Part shown: positions 8,202-16,990 of the stretch, piece by piece
Layout of the letters: each line of letters opens with the position of its first letter
Position numbering within the stretch: position 1 is the first letter of the stretch
Source: Candidatus Helarchaeota archaeon
Lineage (GTDB): Archaea > Asgardarchaeota > Lokiarchaeia > Helarchaeales > HEL-GB-A
Direction of reading: 5' to 3'
DNA: 64,000 nucleotides
Assembly: GCA_013375455.1 (NCBI GenBank)
Contig: JABXJT010000008.1
Coordinates: 28,997-92,996, forward strand
Program-made: the position numbers and the translations under genes
Notes under the pieces: generated by a model
Seen by the model: only the letters and a program-made list of their open reading frames with translations
What the model was told of the DNA's origin: nothing
Database searches by the model: none

Positions 8202-9719
8202 TTACTCCTCAAATTTTACACTTACAAATCCGATGGATTCCATGTAATGATTATATAAATTGATTGCAAGAGTTAAAAATTCTCTGTATTTATCTTGTTC
8301 GTCTGAAATGACATAAAAAATGGCACTAGCGGCAAAATTGACTGCAGCACCCTTGTAATCATTCACCTGCAACTTTATTCCGGCTAACAATTCGTATAAA
8401 CGAGCTAAAAAGGAGGGATCCCCAATCTGTTCGCACATTTCAAGGGGTTTTTCAAGGATTGAGCCGGCTTTGTCGAAATGATCTTGCATTATGTAGCAGC
8501 TTGCAAGCTCGAGCATCGCAAAACACGCGTGCCCTAGAGTATTTATATTCTCTTCAAAAAAGTCAATTCCTTTCTTAATTTCCTTCTCTGCTTGTTTATA
8601 ATCCTGTCGCCTTACATTTACTTTAAATAAATTTAATTGAGTCTCCCCCAGAATAAAATTTTTAACGATTTTATTTTTTATCTTCTTGATTTCTTTCTGT
8701 ATATCTTTTGCTTTTTCAAATGCTTCACTATATTCGTTGATCTGGGCCAGAGACACCATTAAATCGTTTTCTGCGATTGTTAGAACTAATTTAGATGCCT
8801 CTTCTTTCTTGATGTTATCGGTTATTGTTTTTAAATCCTCAATATTTTTCTTATAATCTTCAGATTTTTTCAATTCAAGAATTTTATCTATGAACATGTG
8901 ATCTTTAGTTTCTAACTCTAACTGTTTGAGTATGTTTAACGTTTCCTTTCCTAAAATTTCTTGATCTACTGGAATCTTAAACGCATCGACGAGTATTTTG
9001 CCCTTCTCTCTCAGATCCCTATGCAACTTATTGCTCCAGTACTTCTTATCATCACTAAATTTCTTTGCAAAAAATTCCAAAATGATTAATTCTCCAATTG
9101 CTTCAATTACCTGCTCAACATTTTTCAACTTCAAGGCTAAATGAATCTTGATATCAGAGAGAAACGTCAAATTCTCAATATATTTCGGATCTTTAGTTTT
9201 CAGATACTTCTCCCAAGGCTTTGTAATGCTCTCCCTCGCTTTTTTCTCCTCGTTCTGGACCAGTAAAATCTCAGTTTTATGCTTTAAATACTCTACATAT
9301 AAAGATTTCGTGAGTGTAGAATAATTCACGAATTCTTCCGGCTCAAGCTTCTTTTTTTCTTTGGTTAGAGAAGCCAAGCTCTTCTCTATGACATTTATTG
9401 CATCATCCACATACTTGAGTGCTTTTGGGTACTCTTGAATGACTGCATAAGTGTTTCCTATTTCCTCAAATGCCTGCCCAATTTTTGAATTCTTAATGTA
9501 GTCGTTTTTTATTTTTTTTGCGAATTTAATGGAGTCTTCGGCTGCTTCCTCAGACCTTAGCCAGTCTTCAGCCTCCCTTAGGACGATGGCAAGTGCTAGA
9601 TACGTGTCTGATATCGCTTCCCAATCCTTCTTCTTTTCCCTCTTAAGTGTTGCTATTTGATCTTGAATCTTAGCAATCTCTTTCTGTGGATCCTTTCTGG
9701 GAGACGTGCCATTCACCAA
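8202..9719 (-). CDS. TPR-like helical-repeat protein
   Basis: 505 aa, lysine- and glutamate-rich, all helical. Several segments fit the TPR consensus, for example DWEAISDTYLALAIVLREAEDW (in parts), KIGQAFEEIGNTYAVIQEYP, YSEAFEKAKDIQ, and near the C-terminus ACFAMLELASCYIMQDHFDK and FLARLYELLAGIKLQVNDYK. TPR proteins are protein-binding scaffolds. As first gene of the operon with the MinD-like ATPase it is a candidate cargo adaptor. The start is uncertain: the frame opens at a TTG (9719) followed at once by a GTG. Confidence 0.75.
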   Translation of the reverse strand: MVNGTSPRKDPQKEIAKIQDQIATLKREKKKDWEAISDTYLALAIVLREAEDWLRSEEAAEDSIKFAKKIKNDYIKNSKIGQAFEEIGNTYAVIQEYPKALKYVDDAINVIEKSLASLTKEKKKLEPEEFVNYSTLTKSLYVEYLKHKTEILLVQNEEKKARESITKPWEKYLKTKDPKYIENLTFLSDIKIHLALKLKNVEQVIEAIGELIILEFFAKKFSDDKKYWSNKLHRDLREKGKILVDAFKIPVDQEILGKETLNILKQLELETKDHMFIDKILELKKSEDYKKNIEDLKTITDNIKKEEASKLVLTIAENDLMVSLAQINEYSEAFEKAKDIQKEIKKIKNKIVKNFILGETQLNLFKVNVRRQDYKQAEKEIKKGIDFFEENINTLGHACFAMLELASCYIMQDHFDKAGSILEKPLEMCEQIGDPSFLARLYELLAGIKLQVNDYKGAAVNFAASAIFYVISDEQDKYREFLTLAINLYNHYMESIGFVSVKFEE

Positions 9720-9852
9720 GCCATTTTAGTTTCAAATTGTAACTTCTTCGTATTTTGAAGTGGGTAAATCTAATTTAGATCAATACTCTCAATTTGTGGT
9801 ATAAATTCTTTTACCCCTTTTTTAAGTCTTGTTGTAGAGAAGTTTATAATAT

Positions 9853-10113
9853 TCATACGGCTTCAATATCGGCGAGATATTCATCACCACATTTAGGACA
9901 TTCCGGTTCTTTCTTTGCCATATCGGGTGATGATCTCCACGAGCAATTAGGACACTCCACATCATTCAATTTCTTCATTAACCGCCAGAGTGGGCTATGC
10001 CCTGTTCCACAGTCTGGACAGATGTTCACCATCTTTAACTCAGATTCAGACCCTTCCCAGCCGCAACGTGTGCATTTTTTATTGCCCAATTCAATTAACT
10101 CCTGTGTCCTCAT
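9853..10113 (-). CDS. 86-aa double zinc-ribbon protein
   Basis: Four CxxC pairs (CTRC, CPDC, CPNC, CPKC) at about residues 15-18, 32-35, 54-57 and 72-75, giving two zinc ribbons joined by a short helix (SPLWRLMKKLND). No other domain. Such proteins bind nucleic acid or proteins; the function here is unknown. It lies 133 nt upstream of the TPR gene on the same strand and could be in the same transcription unit. Confidence 0.7.
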   Translation of the reverse strand: MRTQELIELGNKKCTRCGWEGSESELKMVNICPDCGTGHSPLWRLMKKLNDVECPNCSWRSSPDMAKKEPECPKCGDEYLADIEAV

Positions 10114-10207
10114 GCACTAATGATAACTCTTATTAAAACGATTCGCATGAATTTGAATCAATAATAATCCTTTCTGATTTAAATTAATTGTGTAAGGGTG
10201 ATAGAAC

Positions 10208-11815
10208 GTGTTGATCGGAGATTTGGTTGCGCGAAATGCAAGGCAGCCCCATATAGCAAGAAGACGGGCTATAATTTTTAAGCAGAGAGAATATAATTGG
10301 CGGCAGTTAAATGAAGCGGCTAATTCCTTGGCGCACGCCCTGCAAGAGATGGGCGTAATGAAAGGGGATCGGGTCGCACTACTTTTGTATAATTCGGATG
10401 CAATCATGATTGCTGATTATGGAATTACAAAAATTGGGGTGGTCTGCCCCATGAATTACATGATGAGCAAAAAGGAAATGGCCTATATTCTGAACGATTC
10501 CGGGGCGAGAATCCTGATAATCAGCAACAATCTCTTGTTTAATATCGATCACATAAAAGCCGAGTGTCCAAAACTCGAAAAAATCATCGTGTATGACCAA
10601 GATGGGAGTGGAGTACCATCGGAATACATCAATTTCGATGATTTAATTACCAATTATTCAAAGGAGGAACCCGTTCCTTCAGAACCAATTTCAGATCGGG
10701 AAATGGCGTACCTGATGTATACGGGCGGAACCACGGGGCTCCCGAAGGGTGTGATGCTGAGCCATCACAATTTAACCATAAATGCATTGTGGTCAGCGTC
10801 TTTAAGTAAACATAAAGTTGACCCCGATGAGTATGTTACCTTGTGTGCTTTGCCTCTTTTTCATGCTGCGGCCAATATTGGTGTCATGCAGATTGCGCTG
10901 GGCGGCATTACCTTGGTTATCATGGATGGCTTTGTTATTTCAGAATTTTTGGAAAAGATGGTTAAATATAAAGTCGTTGGTTTTGGTTTGGTTCCCACGA
11001 TGATTAATCTTCTTATCAATTCTCCTGAGATAGAAGAATATCGGGATTATTTACCAAGTATCATAGGGGTCGCTTATGGTGCATCTGCTATCTCGCCCGC
11101 AGTATTACGGCAAACAATGGAAACCTTCCCGAATGCTGACTTTTATCAACACTTCGGACAGACTGAGTACAGCCCAACAATAACCGTGCTGGAAGCCTCA
11201 GACCACGAGAAAGCCTTGGAACCCGGAAATGAATATTTACTGGCCGCCGCAGGAAGGGCACTCATTGGAACGGATGTAAAAATAGTCGACCTTGACGGCA
11301 ATGAAGTACCTGTTGGGGAAGTGGGAGAGATAGTTGCTAGGGGAGACGGAACGATGATCGGCTATTGGAATCAACCCGAGAAAACTGCCCAAACTATTAA
11401 GGATGGCTGGTTATTTACGGGTGACATGGGGCGAGTGGATGAAAATGGGTATCTCTACGTGGTGGATCGACGAAAAGACATGATCGTTTCAGGCGGTGAA
11501 AACATCTATACGAAAGAGGTGGAGGATGCCCTTTATACCCACCCCGCAGTATTAGAATGTGCCGTTATTGGCATTCCAGATGATCGCTGGGGCGAAGCCG
11601 TGCATGCTATCGTCGTGTTGAAAAGAGGTTATAAGAAAGGGGTCAATGTAACAGAAGAAGACCTCATCGCCCATGTGAAAGAGGAAATTGCGCGTTATAA
11701 AGCTCCTAAAAGTATTAAGTTCAAACGTTCTCTACCTAAAAGTGCGCAAGGGAAAATCCTAAAGAAAGATTTGCGTAAAAAGCACTGGGAAGGGAAAGAA
11801 AGAAGAGTCGCCTAA
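10208..11815 (+). CDS. AMP-forming acyl-CoA synthetase (long-chain type)
   Basis: 535 aa, GTG start after a GGGTGAT site. ANL superfamily: P-loop YTGGTTGLPKG at about residues 171-181, YGASAISPAV, HFGQTEYSPT, FTGDMGRVDENGYL and the hinge DRRKDMIVSGGENIY, and the catalytic Lys near the end in SAQGKILKKDLR. The family activates a carboxylic acid with ATP to an acyl-AMP and then to acyl-CoA; sequence alone does not give chain length. The C-terminus RKKHWEGKERRVA is typical of this group, and a decayed copy of exactly this end occurs at 13863-13904. Confidence 0.9.
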   Translation: MLIGDLVARNARQPHIARRRAIIFKQREYNWRQLNEAANSLAHALQEMGVMKGDRVALLLYNSDAIMIADYGITKIGVVCPMNYMMSKKEMAYILNDSGARILIISNNLLFNIDHIKAECPKLEKIIVYDQDGSGVPSEYINFDDLITNYSKEEPVPSEPISDREMAYLMYTGGTTGLPKGVMLSHHNLTINALWSASLSKHKVDPDEYVTLCALPLFHAAANIGVMQIALGGITLVIMDGFVISEFLEKMVKYKVVGFGLVPTMINLLINSPEIEEYRDYLPSIIGVAYGASAISPAVLRQTMETFPNADFYQHFGQTEYSPTITVLEASDHEKALEPGNEYLLAAAGRALIGTDVKIVDLDGNEVPVGEVGEIVARGDGTMIGYWNQPEKTAQTIKDGWLFTGDMGRVDENGYLYVVDRRKDMIVSGGENIYTKEVEDALYTHPAVLECAVIGIPDDRWGEAVHAIVVLKRGYKKGVNVTEEDLIAHVKEEIARYKAPKSIKFKRSLPKSAQGKILKKDLRKKHWEGKERRVA

Positions 11816-11827
11816 AATATTTATTTC

Positions 11828-11905
11828 TTATTTCTTTATTCGTTTAGGTAACTTGAGTGCCCGTCGAACGATGGCGTCCATCTTTTTTCGTTTCTCTGCA
11901 TCGAA
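11828..11905 (-). pseudogene. C-terminal relic of a papain-like protein gene
   Basis: Minus-strand reading gives about 25 codons and a stop that match the end of the intact gene at 13913-14704: both contain EKRKKMDAIVRRALKLPKR followed by IKK. Upstream of this the similarity ends where the beta-propeller/protease gene ends (stop at 11908). It is a truncated duplicate and is not expected to be translated. Confidence 0.85.
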
Positions 11906-11907
11906 TT

Positions 11908-13758
11908 TCAATAAAAAATAATCCCGTAATTTTTCGGAAGAGTAATAAAAATTCCAACAATCCCCAAACTGATTAATATCCCAACGAGCAACACGATTAA
12001 AAACGGCTTTTTAGAATCTAAATGCATCCTGTAAAAATAGAGCACGAGTTTTCCTCCAAGATAAAGGGCCAGTATGAAGAAAGGGATAAGAAATAGACAA
12101 ATAACGAATGGAGGGACATGCAGAATCCCCGAAATACGAAAGATATCACTGGTGCCTCCAATTGGATTGGGAGACATTTGAATTATTCCGTAGTAAAAGA
12201 ATACGCCCAAGATGCCTACTAGATAAATGATGATAGACATAAAGGAAAGTAATTTACTTCGCCTAAAGTAGAGAAAGAGAATGCAAATTAAGACCGTAGC
12301 AACGATGAGTTCGCTTAAAAATCCTGCAAAATAGATTAGTACCCGTTCAAAAGAGGTGAAGGTGCCACTAATATAGACTCTTCCATAGCCTGTGAGATCC
12401 ATTTCGATATATTCATAATAGCCACCGTGTAATATGGCGCTGAACCCGTGCCCATACTCATGAATCAAGCTAAATAAGAAATTGAAGCCAAAAATCAGAC
12501 AAAGAATAAAAATACAGGAAATAACCATTTGTGTCTTCGTTTCGACAGTAAATAAAGTATTTGAAGCGTCACTTAAAATGGTCCTAAGTCGTTCCATAAT
12601 GCGACTTCTTTTAATTTTATTATAATTGAGGATTAAATAAGTACTGAGAATGATGAAAATGGTATCTGATGCTAGAAGGACCCAAATCCAAGAATTATTA
12701 AAATAAAAAGGGTCTATTTGATCCAATCGAACTAGATACCATGCATATCCTCCATCAAAAGAAACAAAACTCGTATGGGTCCAACTAATTCCCCATCCTT
12801 TAGACTCATTTTGAAAAAATATTGCCTTAAAATTTCTAGTATTTGATGGATCGGATAAATCTATCCAGTTTTTCCCTCCATTTTGTGTATAGAATAATGT
12901 TCCAAATGTTCCGCAAACCCAACCATGGGATTCATTTAAAAAATGAAGGTCAAAAAGCGAAGCATCTGTCAAATTGAATTTATTCCAAGTGATTCCACTG
13001 TCATTAGTAAAAATAAAAGCCCCGTGATCACCAATAATCCATCCATTAAACTGATCTACAAACAATATTTTCCGATAAAGCTGTGAGGGTATTGAATAAT
13101 TTACCCAAGAATTCCCGCTATTATCCGTCCGAAAAACTAGATTCGTAGGATTCAGTGAAGTGTTACCTTGGTAAAGTGCCCATCCCTGACTTTCGTTCAT
13201 GAAATAAATACTTTTAAAAATGCTCATATTGAAGTAAATAGGTGGCACCATTTTTAACATTCGAGAGGGAGTAATATTTAGTTGAATGTTCCATTGATTC
13301 CCACCATTTATAGTTTTTAATATCAATCCGGAGGATGTCGTAGCCCATCCTGTAGTTACATTGATAAAGTAAAAGCTCGTAACTTCAAAAGGTACATCTT
13401 CTGTTTGGAGATTCCAATTTAAGCCTCCATCTTTACTTTTATAAATTTCTCCACTATTTCTTTCGAGTATCCAACCATTTTGGTCGGAGGCAAATTGTAC
13501 TTGGATAAATGACTGTAGTGCATTTATTTGATATTTCTCCCAGAATTCACCCCCATTACGAGTAATGAATATATGACCTGAACTACCAACGATCCATCCA
13601 TGGCTTGAATTAAAAAAATAAATGTCATGTAATTCATAAAACTGAGTTTCTATATGATTATTATATGCTCTACAGTATGAATTAACAAAATAGAAAATGG
13701 TGAAAAGAGAACTTACCAGAATTAATAAGGATAATAAAACAAACCCTCTTTTTCCCAT
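11908..13758 (-). CDS. Ycf48-like beta-propeller fused to an M50-type membrane metalloprotease
   Basis: 616 aa. A signal anchor (about residues 6-26) is followed by six or seven BNR/Ycf48-like repeats (patterns such as SHGWIVGSSGHIFITRNGG, GLNWNLQ, ESQGWALYQG) up to about 340. Then comes a membrane domain with about six helices containing HEYGH at residues 433-437 (HExxH zinc site) and GGTSD with an Asp near 538 that fits the third metal ligand of M50B proteases. So an extracellular sensing propeller seems joined to an intramembrane protease. M50 enzymes cut membrane proteins, often to release regulators. Substrate unknown. It lies between two partial duplicates of flanking genes. Confidence 0.75.
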   Translation of the reverse strand: MGKRGFVLLSLLILVSSLFTIFYFVNSYCRAYNNHIETQFYELHDIYFFNSSHGWIVGSSGHIFITRNGGEFWEKYQINALQSFIQVQFASDQNGWILERNSGEIYKSKDGGLNWNLQTEDVPFEVTSFYFINVTTGWATTSSGLILKTINGGNQWNIQLNITPSRMLKMVPPIYFNMSIFKSIYFMNESQGWALYQGNTSLNPTNLVFRTDNSGNSWVNYSIPSQLYRKILFVDQFNGWIIGDHGAFIFTNDSGITWNKFNLTDASLFDLHFLNESHGWVCGTFGTLFYTQNGGKNWIDLSDPSNTRNFKAIFFQNESKGWGISWTHTSFVSFDGGYAWYLVRLDQIDPFYFNNSWIWVLLASDTIFIILSTYLILNYNKIKRSRIMERLRTILSDASNTLFTVETKTQMVISCIFILCLIFGFNFLFSLIHEYGHGFSAILHGGYYEYIEMDLTGYGRVYISGTFTSFERVLIYFAGFLSELIVATVLICILFLYFRRSKLLSFMSIIIYLVGILGVFFYYGIIQMSPNPIGGTSDIFRISGILHVPPFVICLFLIPFFILALYLGGKLVLYFYRMHLDSKKPFLIVLLVGILISLGIVGIFITLPKNYGIIFY

Positions 13759-13862
13759 TATTAATCAATAATTCAATGGTAGGGGATATATAAATGTCTT
13801 TTGAATTGAGATATAATTCCATTTAAATCTAAACAATTTAGATTGGTATTTATCCTTTCCAA

Positions 13863-13904
13863 CGCAAAAAATACTGGACCGGAAGAGAACGAAGGGTCGC
13901 ATGA
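13863..13904 (+). pseudogene. C-terminal relic of an acyl-CoA synthetase gene
   Basis: In frame, 13 codons RKKYWTGRERRVA plus TGA match the last 13 residues of the intact ligase (RKKHWEGKERRVA) at 10 of 13 positions; about 30 of 42 nt agree. It lies immediately before and convergent with the intact papain-like gene, the same arrangement as the intact ligase with the papain-like relic 2 kb to the left. Confidence 0.7.
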
Positions 13905-13912
13905 AACCCTAT

Positions 13913-14704
13913 TCACATTTTCTTTATTCTTTTAGGTAATTTAAGAGCCCGACGCACAATGGCGTCCATCTTTTTTCGTTTCTCTACAGCAAATTGGAAT
14001 GCGTAAAATCGAAAATTTTTTTCTATCTTCTCAGAAGAAACGATTCGTTGCTCTCCATTTGGATCGTTGATGAGGAAATTATAGTGATTTTTGTTTACTT
14101 GTTCCATTCCCCGGACTGCAAGCCAATGGTAGCCCAAGCCAATGATGAGTCCGTCAGGCACGTGTTGATAGAGCGTCTGTAGTTTCTTCTTATTCTCTTT
14201 CCCATCCAAGAACAAACAACCCGTCCCATCAGGGCTTGGGAAGAGGATTTGTTGCCCTCCGTAGAAATACGCCAGCATTTTTAACTCTAGATTGGTCTTC
14301 ATCTCGAATACGTACTCGTAAAATGCAATTTTTCGAACTATTCCCTTCTTGAGGAACAAACGAATGTCCGATACTTTATCATGCTCTTTGAGGGTGAGAA
14401 AGGCGTTCATCCGATCTTCCAGTTGCTGTAACAACACGATTTTGAAATAGGAATATTCATCTTGGAAGGTCTTCCGTAAATAGTAGGCTAAACTGCGATT
14501 GAAACACATTTTCATCAAGAGATATGCTTCCGCCAATTGCCATCCAATTCTGCCTCGATAAAAAGGTTCCACGCGCATCTTCGTAGCGATGTCATTTAGC
14601 AGGAGTTCGATCGAAGTGCCTTCGGGTTTTGCAATCATCAATAGTGAGGACAGCCCGCACGTGTTTGTCAATTGCATGTAATGAGGAATTGGATTGTAAG
14701 TCAT
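13913..14704 (-). CDS. papain-like (C39-type) cysteine peptidase or bacteriocin-processing-like protein
   Basis: 263 aa. An N-terminal Q11-(x4)-C16-G (QLTNTCGLSSLLM) gives the oxyanion Gln and nucleophile Cys; GYHWLAVRGM supplies the His (H193) and INDPNG the Asn/Asp about 20 residues later. This is the catalytic order of C39-like peptidases. No membrane segment or signal is seen, so it acts in the cytoplasm. The tail is strongly basic (KRKKMDAIVRRALKLPKRIKK). A near-identical copy of this tail is found at 11828-11905. A TATA-like box at 14735-14742 places the start of transcription close to the ATG. Confidence 0.7.
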   Translation of the reverse strand: MTYNPIPHYMQLTNTCGLSSLLMIAKPEGTSIELLLNDIATKMRVEPFYRGRIGWQLAEAYLLMKMCFNRSLAYYLRKTFQDEYSYFKIVLLQQLEDRMNAFLTLKEHDKVSDIRLFLKKGIVRKIAFYEYVFEMKTNLELKMLAYFYGGQQILFPSPDGTGCLFLDGKENKKKLQTLYQHVPDGLIIGLGYHWLAVRGMEQVNKNHYNFLINDPNGEQRIVSSEKIEKNFRFYAFQFAVEKRKKMDAIVRRALKLPKRIKKM

Positions 14705-14734
14705 ACGCCTTCACTCAATAGATGCTAATCATCA

Positions 14735-14742
14735 TTATAAAA
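14735..14742 (-). promoter_or_regulatory. TATA-like element of the papain-like gene
   Basis: Minus-strand TTTTATAA lies 31-38 nt upstream of the ATG at 14704, so the transcript would be nearly leaderless. Sequence and spacing only. Confidence 0.4.
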
Positions 14743-14900
14743 CCTTCGCGAGGTCGTAAAAGAAGACACTCAAATTTTCAGTTTGAGTTGTAGCATAAAA
14801 TTTTAAAAAACGTTCAAATCAATGTAACTCAGATATTTATTATTTTAATATTATGAATAAACTCAGGATATGAGAAAAAATAGAAAATTGGTGAAAAAAA

Positions 14901-16013
14901 TTGCTTAAAACTCGTATGACAGAAATGCTTGGTTGCAAGTACCCCATAATGCTTGCTGGTATGGGGCCTTTCTCAACTTACAAAACAGCAATGCAAGTCG
15001 CGAATGCGGGTGGCATCGGCTTGACTAGCCATTGGGGGATCCTCTCAAAAGTGGACCCAAAAACGCATTTGATTAGCGATGCGCCAGATGCAAAATTGAT
15101 CTCTGCCGTAGAGAAGATGAAATTCGATCTAAACTATATAGCGGAGCATGCAGATGATGGAGCGGTGTTTGGGTGTAATATTCGCGTTGCCCGCATTCAA
15201 GTGGATGCACCCTCCGTGATTCGAACTGTTTGCAAGGCAAGGGATAAGAATCCAAAGTTGAAAGAGGCGATTAAATTAATTGTTACCTCCGCAGGAAATC
15301 CACTGCCCCCTAATAAGTTAATTAAAAAAAGAGGCCCCGATTTACTCCACCTCCACGTGTCCCCGTCGCTCAAGCTCGCTGGAGTCACCCTTGATAAGGC
15401 AGGGTGTGATGGTGTGGTCGCGGTAGGCTACGAAGGAGGCGGTCACCAGAGTTACGAGCAGGTCACGACCTCCGTACTCATCCCGGAGGTCCGCGAAAAA
15501 TACCCCGATAAGCTGATCATTGTAGGAGGCGGAATGGTCACGGGACGGTCACTGGCATCTGCACTAGCACTCGGGGGTGACGGAATCCAGATGGGGTCGA
15601 GATTCATCGCAACGAGTGACGGCGACTTTCACGAAAACTGGAAGAATGTAATTCCATCCCTTGACGATACGAGCACGATGATGTGCGATGGTGCGTTTGG
15701 ACCCATCAGACTCATGAAAAACAAGTACGCCTTGTCGCACCCACTCCGCATGAGCAGAGAAGAACGCATCGCCCTGGAAAAGAGTATGGGAAACGTTGAA
15801 TCGCAATCAGATAGGTTCAAAGAAGATATGATGCGCTACGATCTCGTCTATAAGGGCGACATCGAGAATGGTGCAGTCCTCCTTGGACAAACAGTCGCGT
15901 TGATCCACGACCTCCCGACCTGTAAAGAAGTCATCGACCGGATGATGAAGGAAGCCATCGAAACCATCAAGGAAATGAATACCAAAGTCGCGCCAGGCAT
16001 CCTTGCACAATAA
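14901..16013 (+). CDS. FMN-dependent nitronate monooxygenase / enoyl-ACP reductase II-like enzyme
   Basis: 370 aa, TTG start 6 nt after a GGTGA site. TIM-barrel flavoprotein of the NPD/IMPDH-like family: YPIMLAGMGPFSTYKTAMQVA, NAGGIGLTSHW, GCDGVVAVGYEGGGH and the phosphate-binding VGGGMVTGRSLASALALGG followed by DGIQMGSRF. The family oxidises nitronates or reduces enoyl thioesters with bound FMN; the sequence does not decide between them. The neighbouring ligase would fit fatty-acid-type chemistry. Codon use is more GC-rich than in the flanking genes. T-runs follow the stop. Confidence 0.82.
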   Translation: MLKTRMTEMLGCKYPIMLAGMGPFSTYKTAMQVANAGGIGLTSHWGILSKVDPKTHLISDAPDAKLISAVEKMKFDLNYIAEHADDGAVFGCNIRVARIQVDAPSVIRTVCKARDKNPKLKEAIKLIVTSAGNPLPPNKLIKKRGPDLLHLHVSPSLKLAGVTLDKAGCDGVVAVGYEGGGHQSYEQVTTSVLIPEVREKYPDKLIIVGGGMVTGRSLASALALGGDGIQMGSRFIATSDGDFHENWKNVIPSLDDTSTMMCDGAFGPIRLMKNKYALSHPLRMSREERIALEKSMGNVESQSDRFKEDMMRYDLVYKGDIENGAVLLGQTVALIHDLPTCKEVIDRMMKEAIETIKEMNTKVAPGILAQ

Positions 16014-16023
16014 TATATAACTA

Positions 16024-16042
16024 TCTTTTTTACTTTTTTTTA
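16024..16042 (+). terminator. poly-T terminator between convergent genes
   Basis: Two T-tracts (16026-16031 and 16034-16041) begin 12 nt after the stop of the nitronate-monooxygenase-like gene. T-runs without a hairpin are the usual archaeal terminator. Confidence 0.5.
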
Positions 16043-16085
16043 TCAATCAATACTGATGCGAGGTAATTTCTGGACTTCTTGAATA

Positions 16086-16814
16086 TTAGACATTTTTATA
16101 AATTATGGCAAATCCGCTTCCCATCAGAATGGATCCTCCCGCTTGTAAGAGGGGCGTTCCATAATGAATGAATTCAGCAGGGATGTACTGCGTGATCATG
16201 TACGCTTCAGGTAAATCTCCCATTACGCCCAACACAAAGAGGACAAATCCGACAGTGACGATCAACCAAGCAATCTTTTGTTCCCTTGATAAAGCCGTCT
16301 TTGCAAGATAAAGAAAGAAATAGATGGGAACGAATGCGATTACGAAAAATAATACGATAACGCCAGTCATTGCCCATACAGCAGCGCCAGTAAAGTATAA
16401 CATGCAAGTGAAAAAGATTTCAGCGAGCGAAAAGATTGTAAGAATATATCGCGTGTTTTTTTTCAGTCCTGTTTTTATTACATTTCGTTCAAAAACGAAA
16501 TAAAAGATAGCAATGCCAGTATAAGATATAATATAATATGTAAAGCGAAAGCCTAAATTCAACCCTGTTATGCCGAAGTTAGTATCAATAATATCGTAAT
16601 AAGAACCAATCCCGAAGTAGCGGCGAATAGTCTCTATGGTTCGAGCTATTGTGAAAAAAAGGGCGAACATTCCTATTCCTAGAATGAAAGGTTTAGCTTC
16701 TTCACCGATCTTAAAGTATTTTTTTATAAAAAGTGCAGCTAATATTGCCCCTGATCCCGAAGCTATTAGCCAGAGAACCGGTTCAACTAATAAATCTAAA
16801 AGTCTTCCGTTCAT
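16086..16814 (-). CDS. seven-TM membrane protein of unknown function
   Basis: 242 aa with seven hydrophobic helices spaced by short charged loops (EPVLWLIASGSGAILAALFI, PFILGIGMFALFFTIARTIE, then five more, ending with GGSILMGSGFAIIYKNV). Arg and Glu pairs in helix 2 (ARTIETIRRYF) may be functional. I do not recognise a named family; size and topology resemble small archaeal 7-TM sensor-like proteins, which is weak evidence. Confidence 0.6.
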   Translation of the reverse strand: MNGRLLDLLVEPVLWLIASGSGAILAALFIKKYFKIGEEAKPFILGIGMFALFFTIARTIETIRRYFGIGSYYDIIDTNFGITGLNLGFRFTYYIISYTGIAIFYFVFERNVIKTGLKKNTRYILTIFSLAEIFFTCMLYFTGAAVWAMTGVIVLFFVIAFVPIYFFLYLAKTALSREQKIAWLIVTVGFVLFVLGVMGDLPEAYMITQYIPAEFIHYGTPLLQAGGSILMGSGFAIIYKNV

Positions 16815-16990
16815 TTTAATCCCTAAAAATAATACTTAACTCCCTTATCTTATGATTCTTTTTTTATTTCTATAAATTTAAGTGATATCAATTTAATTTC
16901 TTTCTTTTTCCAAAGCTAAAATAAGGGATGTCCATGTAATCCAATTATTAGTCAGCAATCTTGATTCCAATAATTGATTAGGTTATCCAT

